Origin: Penelope pileata
Taxonomy: Eukaryota > Chordata > Aves > Galliformes > Cracidae
DNA length: 64,000 nt
Reading direction: 5' to 3'
NCBI GenBank assembly: GCA_013396635.1
Contig: WBMW01004879.1
Coordinates: 63,491-127,490, forward strand
Under the pieces are notes generated by a model. The model worked only from the letters and a program-made list of their open reading frames with translations. It was not told the origin of the DNA and searched no databases. The translations under genes were made by a program, and so were the position numbers. This document shows positions 12,601 through 27,600 of this stretch, piece by piece; positions within the stretch are counted from its first letter, which is position 1; each line of letters starts with the position of its first letter.

Positions 12601-15600
12601 GTATGCAAGAAGATACCAGTTACACCAAAAATATAAGAGTTTCTGCTGTTCAGCCTAATGGAAATGCCAAGTTTTTGTGTCCTCCAGGTTCAAATCTGAC
12701 TCACACAGAAGCACAAACTGAGTGCAAACAGCATGCAGGTCCCCCCGTGTCACCTTCTACAGTCAAGACCTGCTCAGAGATGAGCGTTAATTTGTTTAAC
12801 AGATGCATTTGAGTTTTGAGGTACAGACATCCTCTCGGATCTCCTTCCACACAACTGTGAAGGGACAGCGTGCATGGTGAAGGGATGTGAGACACCCCAC
12901 CTGCAATGGGGACAGCAGCAACACAGCCCCAAGGCTGCCACCACCACCCCACATCATAAGCAGAGAACTGAAGCAGCTATTATTCCAGATGTGCTTTCAC
13001 TTACTTTTCCTCTTTGCATATGTTTTTATTCTTTGTGCAATAAATTGCTAAGACCAGTACAGATCACATATCCTAAGTGTTTTAGTTGTCTGAAAAAGAA
13101 GTTGAACTGGGAAGTTTTGTTGTTTCTCAGAAAAATATGTAGTCACTATTTCAACAAAGCAAGACTGCCTGGCTACTAAATAAAGTCAGAGTCTCTATGT
13201 GAATACGTGCTCCTTGCTGGGATAGCAACAGCAAATTACTGCAGTGTTTCTAAGCAAAGAATTTCAAAAATGAAATGTATTACACAACCAGCGGTAGTAA
13301 AAAGATTCTCTGCTGAAAGGTCCTACATAAAGGTAATCTTTATTAACTACCTTTAAGCAGTTAACTGTTTATTAACTACCTTAAAGCATTTATTGGGCTT
13401 TATAACATATATCTGGGATGTTCATTTCGTGTTATAGTGGTGGACATACTTGATTACCCTTCCTGTAATTTCTATCACCAGTAAGTTCCCAGAGGTCCTT
13501 TGGAATCAATGTTACTTCTTGAAAGACCAAACACTTCATCCAGAACTTCATCCAGAAAATAGTCTGGCCTTTACACGCAGAAAATGTTAAAACATTTCAT
13601 CCTCAACCCCTTTCCCACAATCTCTGCTTGCCTTCTGGAACAGCAAGGTGCGTTATCAAAAAAGAAAGAGATGTCTTCAGAAAGTCATTTGCTTGTAAGG
13701 GCAGAACATTTTGTAAGTGGTTTTGATAGGGACAGTTTATTTAAATTAGCAAATGAGAAAAAGATGGATCCATAGCCCTGAGAAAAGAAGCCCTGGACAG
13801 CCATGGTCTCACCCTGGCAGTCAGTCTGTCCAGCAGGCCGCAATCTACTTCTAGCGTCAAAGAGTTTGATGGGAGTGCTGATGAGGGGAAATATTTTTAA
13901 AAAGCTGATGCAATGTCATAAAATGAAAGACGTAACAAAGCACATAACTAATGATGCTGTTTGTTTAACCAGAAAGAAGCAGATCAAGATTGGGTTGTTC
14001 TCTAAATAGCATTCTCATCAGCAAATGCAATCTGCCCCAATTAAATTTGCCTTTGTGAGAGAATATCAAGCAGAATCATCAAGAGAGACAGAATTAACAT
14101 GAATAAAACATCCTACAGTTAACCTAACATATGGTCAGCATCATGAGAGCACTAAAATTTCTGTCCTATGTCATTGGCTGAAATATTTATTTGATGCTAC
14201 TTATTGGCATCACCAGAAGCGCGTGACGAAGGAGCAGCGGCCCTGCCGAGCTGGCACACATCCCTCACGTGGAACCAGCTGCATGGTGAGAGTGAGATTT
14301 TGAGAAAGAAATATGGACACTGAGTTCCACTGGGACTGCAAATGCCCCACTTCAGATAAGTCCCACTGCAAATGAAAAAAAAAAAGCCTTTTCACTGCAC
14401 CTACTGCAATGTAGGAAGAGGTGGCATTTCACTGTCAATGCCTGTTGATGCATATAACACTGTAAGGTGTTTTCCTTTCATCCTAGTTAAATACACCCAT
14501 TTGAATCTTCTGCTGAATGCTGGTAAGGAAATGATAGAAGTGAAACACAGGAAAGCAATCTGCCACGTTCATTTACCAACCCGTGTGTCATGCATGGAAA
14601 CCAACGGTTATACCCACACACAACCCTGGGAGTTTTTCAAAGCACTAATTGGAAAATGTAAAGAAGAGGAAAGAATGCTCATTTCAAGGAAGGAATTACA
14701 TGTGGGAGGAAGCAGATGAGTTTTCAATATACAGTCAAATATGCAGTGGTACAATGTCAGCAAGTTCTAAATGTTGTATTGTCAGTAGCTCCCTCCTCCT
14801 CACCCAGCAATCACCATGCATTACCTTCCAGCTGTGCCCAGAGCCAGTGCTGCCACAGAATCCTAGCTGCATGTACAAATTTTGATATTTTTTAGAATAA
14901 ATAGCAGCATATAAATAAGTGGGGTCATATACTAAATAAGGGGAATACTAACAATGTCCTTCTGTCTCAGTGCAGTGTGCAGAGTGGAGAGTGGACCCAC
15001 AGAGCAGCGAGGGAGGTTGTAGGACTAGAAGTGAAGACCTACACCCTTCTCCTGCTATGATCTCTGCTTTCTACTGGCCTAGAAGGAATGGAGAGTTGAT
15101 AGGACCCTTCTCCTCCTTCACCACTGATTTAAATGATTGCTTTTTTGCATTTCAAATGTCCCATTTTTTCCTACTTAAGGCTCTGCATTTTCAGGTTCTG
15201 TGTATTTGAGAGCTCAGGAAGAATTTCTCTCATCAAGCCAATTTGGCAGAGGAATGTTGATTGCTTTTTGCTTTCTTTCTTCTTTTTTGCCTCCAAGGAA
15301 GGCACAGTAAAGAGCAGGACACAGAGATTAATACCAGCAATTTGTAGGAACGTTTAGATCATTGCAGCTTGCAGCTGGTAGCCAAAAGGGATGAAAAGAT
15401 TATATCCCAGAGGCAAGAAAGAGTCTTTTGTGACCATCTCTTATGGCTTCTGGAAAAGTTACACCACAGTTGTTAAAAGAAATAAATATAAATAATACAA
15501 AAAACTTTCCAAACCTCTGAAGCACCCATTACTCTCCCCTCCATGGCAAATGCACGGTTAGAACTTAAGGTTTGAGGCTATTAGATGGAAGAGAAGGGGA

Positions 15601-18600
15601 GAGGAATTTTTAAGTTCTTCCAAATTTCAAAATCAGTGCTGTAGCTGCTGCAGGGATGCTCATGGTGGGGATCAGCACTGCACTGCAGGCAGTGGGTGGT
15701 GCTGCCAGAATCCCTTCCCACTCATCTCTTGACATCCATCTCCTTCTGTCTCTCTTGACTCGTCAAGGGAATATAAAGTATTAATTGATTTCAAGGCTGT
15801 TATACTGCCCTGACCATACATATTTATATGTTTAAGTTCAGCACATCAATAAATACTCCGTGCCAGAGAAATACTGTCTGCCTGACAGATGTGGTCAAAC
15901 CCAAGATTCGACCAGCTTAACCTCTGCTCACTTCTCAAATTGCATGTGATTACAAAAACAAATATCAATATCGGTGTGTATCAGTGTATCAAGTAACAAC
16001 CAATGCTGTTTTCCCCAAACATACAAAAGGACAGCATTATTTTACAGTGCACCAAAGCATGCAAGTCCACTTTTCTGAATGCAGCACCAATATTCCCCTG
16101 AATTTCCGTGAAGCCAGCTGAGATGTCCCCGTGTGGCCCCTCCAGGTCTCTGCACCCCAGCCATGGTATATCAGAACTGCCTGTGGATTGTTCACACAGA
16201 GACCATGAGGCTCCTCAGACCTCACTGTAGTCACATTATTTCCCTAACATTGACCAAAAGAGCTAATTCCTCATTTCTGAGTGCCACACACTCACAGGGC
16301 TACTCTGCTCGAGATACCTCAGACAGTTTATTCAGATTCAGCTCATTTATCTCCATGCAGCAGGGAACAGTGCCGTGCAAACATACGCTCATTATGATCT
16401 ATCATAAATTTTAGCCCATAGGTATGTGCTGAAATGCTCCTGCAAACAAAATGTGAACCTTCCTTTGAAGTTAATCACAGACCTAGTTAGCCAAATAGAG
16501 TCTTCAGAAACAAAAGAAAATTGTCCAACTAAAAAAGAAACAAAATCCGTTTGTAAGATAACAGGAAGACCAATTTCCTTCCAGTTACTGAATGTTTTGG
16601 TAAAAGGTTTATTTCTTTACATGAGATTTCCAAGTAAAGCAAAATAAATCTTTCTACGCTGACCCATCCTGAGCATTTTGGCAATGGTAACATGTGCTTT
16701 GGTATTAACTGGCACAAGCCTATTGCCACAGAAAGGACACTTATTAATTTGTTGTATTGGCTTCATTTATGTTTTGACAGGAGAAAATGAAATACTGCTC
16801 TGGTTGTTCTGATCTCCTGTTGCAAGCAACAGCAATTTGTGAAAAAATCAAGTTTTTATAATACACAATATTTCACTCTGAAAAGCATGAATTAGCAACT
16901 GGAAAAAATAAACTATTTTTCATTCCAATGTCACAGAGATGACAAAATTCACCTTAAACACTAATTTGCTTGTCCATGTATAAATCTCCTCTATTCCAAC
17001 AAACATTCAATTACAGCCAGCAACGTTCCAGCCAGCACTGCCTCTTGCTCAGCACTCAGTGAAACACAGAGGATCTTGGATCTTGCTCTGGATTTGCAGC
17101 CAAACAAATCAAGGCTCTTGAAAGCCCAGCATGCACAAACACCAGATTTTAATATTCATATATTTGAATCATTTCCAAGTCACCACATGTGCTTGTTTTT
17201 CATGTTTTATACCTAAGCTACTGAAATATACATCACATCCAGACTAAAAATCTTCACTCTAAGCTCCTATTTCTTTATCAAAGTGCTTTAAAATATAACT
17301 GTGCTTCTCATCACCCCATTTGCACTTTAGACACACCACAGTTAGGTTTGAGTTCGAATGTGATTTTCGATACTTCAGTGGCTTGAGTGCAACTGAGGTA
17401 TTGCTAAGTCACGGAAAACCCAGTCAAATTATGGATTTATTATGTCAGCTCCATTCAAGCCCTGATCTTACAGCTTAGTTGAGGCTTTCGATGAGTGGAG
17501 CTTTCCCGAGATCAAAAGCAGTGCCTCAGGGCTTCGCTAAGTCATGGCCTGGAGCTGACCAAATCAGCTTTGTAGGGAGGTCAATGAAAAGCTTCAAGAC
17601 CTCATGAGTCCCTTCCCAAAAATCAATGAGATTTGTGACTTTCTGAAAAAGCTGAACTATCCTTTAAATGTATGTATTTTGACAGCTGTGTGAACCTGTA
17701 AACACATTAAAGAAATTACGTTTGCTCCCAACAAAATGTTTGCTGACCTCATCAGCAATGTCCATAAACTTTCCGTGACTTCACACACGATTTTGTATAG
17801 TAACATTTTCAGGCTACAAATTAAAAAATCACAAGAGAGTGAGCCTGTCTATTTAGACTTGTGCTAGTATGAACAAAATTTGAAATACTGATCCCATACC
17901 AAGTTAAGTTTTCAATAACTAGACGTTTTAAAATAGCAAGGTCTTACTGATATTGTTGTGTTAATTTACCAAGGCATGTAATATACCTGCAGAAATACAA
18001 ATGGTACCATCCACAGTGTCCAGAGCTACAGCTGTCAACATTTGGTGGTGTGAAATGTGTGTGCTGACAATTTTCATTGGAGATTCTCTAAGATTCTTGA
18101 AATGGTAAATATTTACCTCTGGTGCAATGTAGTCTGGAGTGCCACAGAAGGTCCTTGTTGTTACTCCATCTAACATATGTTCTTTGCACATTCCAAAATC
18201 AGCAATTTTAATGTGTCCTTCGGAATCCAACATCACATTGTCTAATTTCAGATCTCTATGAAGAATCACAGTGATTCAATGTTAACATTTAGGATCAATG
18301 AAGGCCAACTTATCTACTTCTGAGTATAGGCGAGGAGAATCTGGGGGTGGAGGGGACAGGGGTGCATGGCACTCTGCAGCCTGCAGGGAGCTGAGCACCT
18401 CCCTGCAGATACACAAGAACAACCAGAAGCCTTGAAACCGAACAATTAATGAAAAGAGAACTGTGTATGAGCACACTCACACTGAGACTTCTGAACATGT
18501 AAAACTTCACAGTTTTACACACCTTCATACAAGAACACACAAGATAATGTTCTACACTTTCAATTTTTCAGTTGAGTTGGGGAGAACGCAGTAAAACTCA

Positions 18601-21600
18601 AGTAGCGCAAAGGGGTTGCCTTACAGTGCACCAGCAACAACACCAGAAGAACACTCCTATGTACTTTCTAGAAAACATTTTAAAAATGCACTGCAAAGTT
18701 AAAGAAATTGATCATGCAGGGGTATAAAACAGCACAGAAATTATTTACAACAGATTGTACTCACCTATAAATAATCCCTCTATTATGGAGAAAGAATAAC
18801 CCAATTGAGATCTCAGCTGCATAGAACCTGTGTGGAAAAAAGCCCAACAGATTTCTCATTACCTCATGACTTCCCTCTGACAAAATATTTTGGAAATGCA
18901 TCATGATAAGAAGTGATAACATTTAAGTATGAAAACAAACATTATAAGTAGAAGACGTACAAGACACCTTACTTCAAATTGATTTTAACAGATGCATTTA
19001 ATTTAGAGTATTTGATGACAAAATAATGCAGATTTTTTTAAAACAATTCTAGACCAGAGAAAACATGGTGCAGCTGGAGCACAGCATTTTTAGTGCACTG
19101 ATCAGGCTGCCTGCATAGGTCATTATCTCTAATCACATATCAATGCTGAATCCAGGATGCAGCTCAATTTACATTGCAATTCATATGGCATTAAATCGTT
19201 TGCAGAAATAGTATTCCTTTATACAGGCTCTTAATGGATTAATTGCATAAAGATAATTGAAATGATTACCATATAAAATATAATTGCTGAATGTATTTAA
19301 AGAATATATAATATTGATGGATGTTTGAAGCCAGTTGCTATGGATCTGCACAAATTATAGGCAAGAAGATTATGTAAGGACAAGATTATTTTTTAGGCTA
19401 GCATAAGGAAAATGAAAGTTTAGCTCTGAAACCAGAGCTAGTTGTGAATGCCTGTGCTGGAATATGCTCCACAGGTGTAAGTTGTCATGGAGCATGTTAC
19501 TGGGTGCTCTGCATTAGCTGGGATCCAATGGTGTTCTGACATCATCATGTTTTTATTTAACAAGTTGCCGACATTCTGTTTTATATCTCAAACATTTACA
19601 CTTAGAAGGCCTCTCATTTAAACAAGCCCTGATTTTTTAAATCAAAAAGAGAAATTATTTTAGCCGAATTCTTAAACAGAATCGGTCACACTTGGTTTGA
19701 AAGTTTCATTGGTAAATGATCCATGAAACACTAATAAATGACGATGAGATGCTATAAGCATGACTAAAATGGTACTGATGGATCTATTCACATGTGAATA
19801 TGCTGCATATCATTATCAGTTACTCACTGATATGCCAGATGTACAATTATCTGAAAGGGATCACGTACATAAACAACTTCTAATCATTTATTAACTTCTC
19901 ACAAATGAAACTTCTATAAAATACAGGATCACAGAGCTCCTTAGAAGCTACGCATTGAATTTAGCTTGTATAAACTATACTGTAATGTTGAGTGCATTTC
20001 TACTCTTTTCCTATAACATTAATTCAGGCTAAAATGTTCTCAGTTTTTTATATTCACGTTTAAAAGCAACACAAGGATACTAAGCAGCACTTTTAATTTC
20101 CTGTTGCCTTGTTGAAATTCTTGTCACTTTCAAAGCATGCATTGCATGCCTTTGTTCTTGCTGTGTTTCTGAATAAAACAGTGTGGCTACCTTTGGCCTG
20201 AGCAAGCACACTACATTTTCAAAACAGCTTTTGGGCCTTAAAAAATATCATCAAAAAAGGTCAGACTAGACTTCAGCTGAACCTAGGATGATGCTGCTAG
20301 GTAGTGTGATAAAGGTCTCTGACCCTCTTACAGTGCAAAATTAAGATCACAACATGATTTAAATATGTAAACATGAACACTCACACTGCTTGTGGCTCCT
20401 TAAATTTTCCTACTTGCTGAATGTGATACATGAGATCACCACCATTCACATACTCCATAACAAAATACAGGCGGTCCTAGGACAAAGTATTAAAGATGCA
20501 CATAAACACATTAGACATAATATTAGATATGCATTGATCAGGAAAAATGACACTGGTATGTTATTAGAAAGCTTTTAAGATCATTGGGACTGGTTGTACA
20601 TTCTGGCAAAATTGATATATCAGGAAATGGAAGTGGGATGTTTTGTAAAACCTGCAAGAGGAAATGACTGATGCAGCTGTCTAGTTTTGCCAATTTCAGT
20701 TTTATGTATTAGTTGTCTACAATCTTCCCATAATTACTCACATGTAGCTCTGTCTGCTAAAAATAAATGTCACAAAACATTAAAGATGGTTAAAAATCCT
20801 TGCTTTCAGCCTATTTCTAATGCCTGCTAATTAGCTTAAGTATATATATATATTTCTAACAATTAAAAAGAGACAAGAAAAGTAGCTACAGGGTTTAAAA
20901 AAGCATCTTGTATCTTTACCAATGACACTGAATTCCCTTCCCACAGGACCCTATTTCAGCTAGAAAAAGGCAGCAATGAAGTATTTTGGAGGGTGTTTTT
21001 TCTTGCACAGTGAAGACTTCTAAAGCCCGTATCCAGGGATCTCAAGTGAAACATGACCACAACATATATAAGTACTAACACAGTGTTTTCCCACTTAGTG
21101 ACCTTCAGACAGTGAGACTTAAGCAGTTGGTCTGTCCATCATTTTCAGAGGACTAAAATTTACCCCTTCCAAGTGCCTTCAGTGAGAATCCATCGCTCAT
21201 ACTCTACAAACAACCCTTTAGGGTGGATGATGTAGGCCACCTAGCTCTGAAAATTCTGGTAGGTAACATCATGACATGCTTGTTTTCTGCATCTGTCGCA
21301 GGATCCAGATAGAATATAGCCTTCCTCCCAACTGCAGAGATGTTTTTGGCTTCCTCTGATTTTCCTTATTTTGGATGGAATCACTATCCTGAATTATTTA
21401 TATAAAAGTTCTGCTCAATGCTCTGGTGAGAAAGACAGTCATTAGCAAGACGCTCTAGCATAATCTCTATTCCCTCTTTCCTTTGAGAGTGCTGATTGAA
21501 CTAGAAAGTCCAGTACCTAAAATTTTGGAACATTAACATACACTGAAAAGCTGTGAAATCCTAAGCTAAGTCCAACAGACAAATCATGAGCAAAATGGTT

Positions 21601-24600
21601 AACTAGCCAGATCAGAACTATAAAATTTAGATTTTTATAAAAATTATCTTATTGTAAAATCCATGGCAACAGAAGCCTGCAAGGAAAAAGAACAGCTAAA
21701 AACACTAACAAAAATGTGTCAGTTTTCTTTCTATGGCCACACAGTTTACGCTGCTTCTTCTCTTTCATATTCCCCTTCTCATTTTTGTGGCTAATACTAA
21801 TCCCCAGAATATTTCTCAGCACCAATCACAAAATACTCAACGCTTTGGAAAACATGAAAGTACATGAGGCAAAGGTGTTTGCAGTGATTTATCTTGGCCT
21901 TTGTGTGGCTCCATTGCTCTTGTACGTGAACACTCAGAAAAATTATACTGCACATACTAAAAACTTCAATTTTTTTTTCCATTTCTCTTAGCCAGAAAAC
22001 ACTAGACATTTGTACATTTTACATTTAAATAGTCGTTGCCCAAAAGAAATATAAGATTAATCAAGTGCTTTTGCTATTACTGATGGCACTACGTTTTTTG
22101 ATTACTAATGAAATTACATAAAGATAAACATAATTGGAGGGAGGTAGAAGTCTATTTCATACTAGGAGCTCTTTTATCTCTCTTATAGTATTACAGCAAT
22201 CTTCATCTTTTAAATAGAGGCAGGAAAGGCATTACAGAAAGCAAAAAATTACTGAGTGCAATAGTTCCCAGACTCATGTTTTATTGTGATCAATTATGTC
22301 TGCAAATCTCTTGCATTTGGGCCTTTTTCTGCTCAGAGACTTGCAGACACCAGAGTTTGAAAATGCTCCCAACAACACTGACAATTGTGCTATGAAATGG
22401 TGATGGGATGACATGGTTTGCTTGCAGAACATCACAATGTTACTTCAAACTGCTTGTTGTTTTTGCTTGTTAGATTAAAAACCATCTGAGGTTAAAGATA
22501 TGGAATAGTCAAGTGGAAAAATAACAACATACGTGTGTCCTTTGGTCACCCCATTAAGCTCCAACCCACCTCTAGGGCACTAGTTCAAGGCTATCATCAC
22601 TGAGATGGCTACAAGATGAGAGAAGTAGAGCCTTGACTTTGTGTGAATAAAGACCACTCCAAAACCCAAACTGCCTGCCATGCTGCTTTCCCTGTTACTT
22701 CACAGATCAGTACAGTGCCACGGGACTCTCAGATCCCTCCTGCAGTCTGTTCTTGGGAGATTTCTGCAATATGATGGGGAAATCTCCACTTATTTGTTGG
22801 GAAGGAAGAAAAAAACCAAAGCTTTCCTCTGTGCCAGTGGTATCCGAAAAAGAAATTAAATCCACCAACATTGATTTATGACTAATGACCTCATGGTAAA
22901 ATAAGTGTCACTAAGACTTTGCAAGTACTATCCTCAGATTCTTGAAAGTATTTGGGAACCTTTGGTGTTCTGGGTTTAAGGCTCTGACTTAGCAGAGAAC
23001 ACATTATTACATTTACAAATTGTCATGCTGGCCTGCTGGAATTACTGTATGAAGAAAAATCTCCAAACCTAGCTTTTAGGTTTAAAAAATAAGGGGTAAT
23101 TGCATGGGCTATCTCTTTCTTCATTGTTTCCTGTGTGCAGAAGCTATGATATATAGGTTGGGTAAGAAAGGTTATTGAACTGATATAATTCATGATCACG
23201 TAATATGGAAAACATCACTGTTGCAAGGAAGAGAGCTCACGTACAACCGTCTGGAAACAAGAGTGAAGCTGTGTTAGGAACGGTGGTTTATCCTGCAATG
23301 CCAGCACTCGTTTTTCAACCATTGTACACTCGACATCATCGTCCTGAATCACCACATCTTTTTTCAGTATTTTGATTGCATAGAGCTCCTCTGTCCCCTT
23401 CCTGTCCGCCAGCATCACCTGCACAAAAAGAAAAAGGAGTGAAAATCTTCCTACCTGCCAATGGAGAAGGTGACTCATATGCCTAGTGAACTGTATAGAT
23501 GGCAATCCAGCTTTTCCTTTTATTGGTACAGAGTAACTTGATCAAAACACCAAAAATACCATCATTACTCACCTACTGCAATGAGCTGTACCAGTCATTT
23601 CAGACAACGCCTGAGCCAAAAGCCCCATGTGAATTGCAGACACATTGCCCAAGGGCTTATAAAATGTTAAGTCCCAGGAGACTTCTCCAGTGAAGGGCAT
23701 ATCACCATATAAATGGCTGTTAAAGTAGCCAGAAAAATAGCAGTCCTTTCTTTTGACTAACAGATTGCAAATAGATATACTATTTGTGATTCTTCCCAGG
23801 TCTCAGCCCTACCAATGCTGGGGACTTGCAGAAGCAGCAGAGTGACCTAGGTAGTAAAGCTGGAAAGGTAGACATAATTTCCTTGAAACTGCTTAGAAGT
23901 GAGGATCTAAAAGTTAGCAACTGTTTCTTACATCCTGCCCAACAGTGTGAGGCCTTTTTTCTAAATTTATTTTTGAAAGAAAGTGCCCACTCATGACTGA
24001 AGCCTCCTAGTCATTAAGGAACTGCCCTACTCTGCATTAAAAAGCGTTCCTTCAAAAGTGCACTTCCTTTTGACTCTAGATTTTGCCTCCTAGAAGGAGA
24101 ATGATTTGTTGTTCCTCAAGAAAAACGAGTGGGTAGCTATCCAGAATTCTTACCTTTCCAAAGCTCCCTTTTCCAAGAACCATGAGAAAGTTGAAATCTG
24201 TCAGCTTCACCCTGTCCAGATTGTTGGATGGCACACTTGAATTCCTGTCTTCTGATGGAGTAATGACTTTGTTACCAGCTGGCCCAAGTTTGGCTTTCTG
24301 AAGAACATACACACACATACACAAAAATGGGAAAGTGAGAAGAGCAGCCCGTTTTCTTGGCAGAGTGGGTCACTGGGTGAGCGTTGGGTTGGAGATGACC
24401 ATATTCGAGATGGCATTCTGGGGAGAAAGGCTGCATAACAAAATCTGCACAGACACAAGTTCAAAGATTCATTCCAACAATTGACATTACTGAGAGAATT
24501 AAAGTGAAAATTTGTGTTTATGTATAACCAGATAAAAGCAGATAAACTTATCTGGTTATCAAAGCAAAACCAAAGCAAAAATGAAAGCCAGAGAAAAAAA

Positions 24601-27600
24601 GTCACTTATATTCATGCCAAAAGCAGGCTTATCTGGTGCTTTTGTTTCAAAATACAAAAAATGTTCTTCAAAAATACCATGCTATAATCTACATAGGGTA
24701 TTCCAGATATAAACAGTCTCTTCAACACATTCTCTTTAAAAAATGTAATTCTTAAAGACACTCTGCATAGCAAGAGTTAATAATAAATCTTTGTCATGCA
24801 TTAAGAAAAATAAACTGCATCAAAAAAACAACATATGAGAATTAATGCAGATGAATGTGGCCACTTTCAAACTAGCACTACAATCAACTTTGGTCTTCAA
24901 TCAAGTGTTGATCTGGAAAAGGGAGGGAGGGAAATATTACATACAAAGGTTCTGCCTTGGCTAGACAGTCTGGTTTGTAGAAGCTCGCAACAGTTGCAAC
25001 CACATAATTGCTCAAGTAAGTTGCATTTCAAATCTCAAAGTTAACAGAAGAGAAAAAAGTAAGACTCACCAAAAGACAACACAGGCTACAACAAACTTTT
25101 CTCAAACTTATCCCACATACCAGCAGAAGCAAAGCCAAGAAGGTTTAATAATAGTATTACTTTGGAATAGAAGTGCTTTCCCCCAAGTATCTAGTGAGTT
25201 GGCATGGTAAACCATCTCTAATATGGTTAAATTTTTTGTGCCATTGACATATGCTCGACATTTAAGGAGAAGGATAACTGCTTTTCTCACTACACCACAA
25301 AAGGACAGTGCCTGCATATTATCAGGTTTACAGATTTCTAAAAAGCCAAAGTCTAGAAATCAAAGCGTATTCGGAGTCACACAATATATCACCTTAAAGG
25401 CTTGGGCTGGCATATAACTTTGGTAGCTTCACTGGAAACTGGAAGATACCAACTTTTCCCTCCCCAGACAAGTTTAGAAACCTGAGATGGGAAGGGACGG
25501 TTTGATTCAGCCTCCGGCCCCCTCCTGTTGCTGGCATGCCAAGGGACCCTCCCATATACCAACCACACTGTGCTTACAAGACCATATTCAGGTTTATAAC
25601 TGCAGAAAATCTTATATCTGCCACACGGATATGAATTTTGGCACTTTTGATTATTTATTTTTTCGTTTGCAGTACAGCTTAAAATATGGAATCCCACCCA
25701 CCACTAGGATTACTTGTACGTATGAAAACAGCACCTGGAGATGCCAAACAGCACCAGGGACTGCAAAAGTGTTTAGGAAGAGCAAGTTCTGGGCACCAGC
25801 CTACATCCCTGATCCTGCAAGGCACTGCCCCTTGGCAGCTCCTGCTGCTGGAGAAATCCAGTGGTTTAATGGAGCTTTGTTCATTAATGGCCACTGACTG
25901 AGCCTTCAGTGAATGAATAATAAAAAAAAAAATTTTAAAAAAACAACAACACAAAAAAACTCCAATATTTTTGTATACCTTAACATGTGAGAATGCTGTT
26001 TCTTCATAGAAGAAACAATTTATATATTTCACATAGGGAACTACAAACTGAAACTTCTTAAAATAGAGTCAGGGTGGGGGGCATTTTTAATTTGCATAAA
26101 TGAGATGTTAAGTCACACATGACTTCTTTCATCATTACCTCTGCATCCAGGATTGCCCACGATGAATAGCTTTACTACTTATTAGAAGGGAAGAAAATCT
26201 GTATGAAGCTTATGCTCTGTCAAGGCCAATTTAAGCACTGAAAATAGGACAGATAGAAGTATTGGATAGAAGTATTTTCCAGAGCTTTGGGGAACGCTGT
26301 TTCAACAGTGCTGACCACAGAGGAATAAAGAGACCCAGGGCTTTTTTGCATAGATAAAGTGTGCATAAGGAGAGCAATTTGTGTCAGGGAGCCTTGGACA
26401 CACAGCTGAAAGCAGGGTGCTGGGACCCGAGACACAGAGAGCAAGGCACCCAGATATGAGACCGCAGATCTTGTTTCCTAAAGCTGACGCTGTGAAATGG
26501 TGTCCAGATTTTTCAGGATCTTGGACAGATCCATTGTTTCCTCTTCAATCTCTGGTCTTATAAACAGCCCAATAAATGTATATTCTCAGGTGTTTAACTA
26601 AAGTCAGTTTCTTGAACTGGAGCAGGCTTTCTTATAGTTGCATATGGCTACAAAAAAAAAAAAAAAGGGAATGGTACAAAAACAGATGGAAGAGTTACAT
26701 CTGAAAGGAGGAAGAGCTAACCAGAATCACAGCCATCTGGTTGCTGTCTTAGAGGAAAGTGTATTTCATAAGAAGCCATTCTAATAAAGTTACTTAAACG
26801 CTCCATATTACTTTGGGATTTACTCATTCTCAAAGCATTGAAAGTATCACAATTTTATGGATTACATACATTACAGGATTTTACAATAGCGTGAATGCCT
26901 TTGCTTGCTTAAAATTGTCCAACCCCTCTCCCCCCAGCACACTATAACTTACTTTTGTCTTTGTAAAAACCACAACATTGTCACAACAAAGCCAGCTTAC
27001 AGCAAACAAACCAGGAAAACAATACATTAAAGATAAATTAGTCTGCACTGGTAGCAGAAGGGTTAATCTTAAAAGAAAACGAGACATGCACATTGTCTTA
27101 CTTCCTCCGGCTCGGACGCACCTTATCTCGGCCCGTTCTTTTACCCTGAAACCACAGGTGAGACATGCTTTACATTTTTGGCCCAAATGCACTTTATGGA
27201 GTGTTACTGAAGTTACGGCGTGTTACTACGGAGAGTCTCCTGGGATTTGGTACATTGTTTCTAGAAAAGATCTCAGTTTTGTAGTAAAAAATGCTGTTTG
27301 TTCAGTCACAGTGTGTTCTTGCTGAGACTTCTCAGCACTGGGTTTCAAACTTGCCAAACCTTGAGGCCACCCCTGCCACCCCTCAGGCGGCCTTTCAGGA
27401 GAGAAAGCTCTAAATCATTTCCCCTGGCAAGACAGTGAAGCCAACACGAGGCCCTGCACCATGCAGGTCACTGAGGATGCATTTCCCCGTTGCCACGGCA
27501 ACTCACAAGTCCCCGGATGTGCGGTGGGGAGATCAGCTGGGAGCAAATTCAAGAGGAGAAAGTGGCAAATGTAAAATATTTAACAATGCTCAATTTTAAC

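Noticed and set aside
17345..17370. gagttcgaatgtg resembling a tRNA B box
   Set aside because: No matching A box, acceptor stem or terminator could be found around it.
18256..18269. Start of a kinase-like open frame at VILHRDLKL
   Set aside because: The first residues are intronic. The true exon begins at 18255, where the acceptor catag and the split Arg codon match the end of exon 12.
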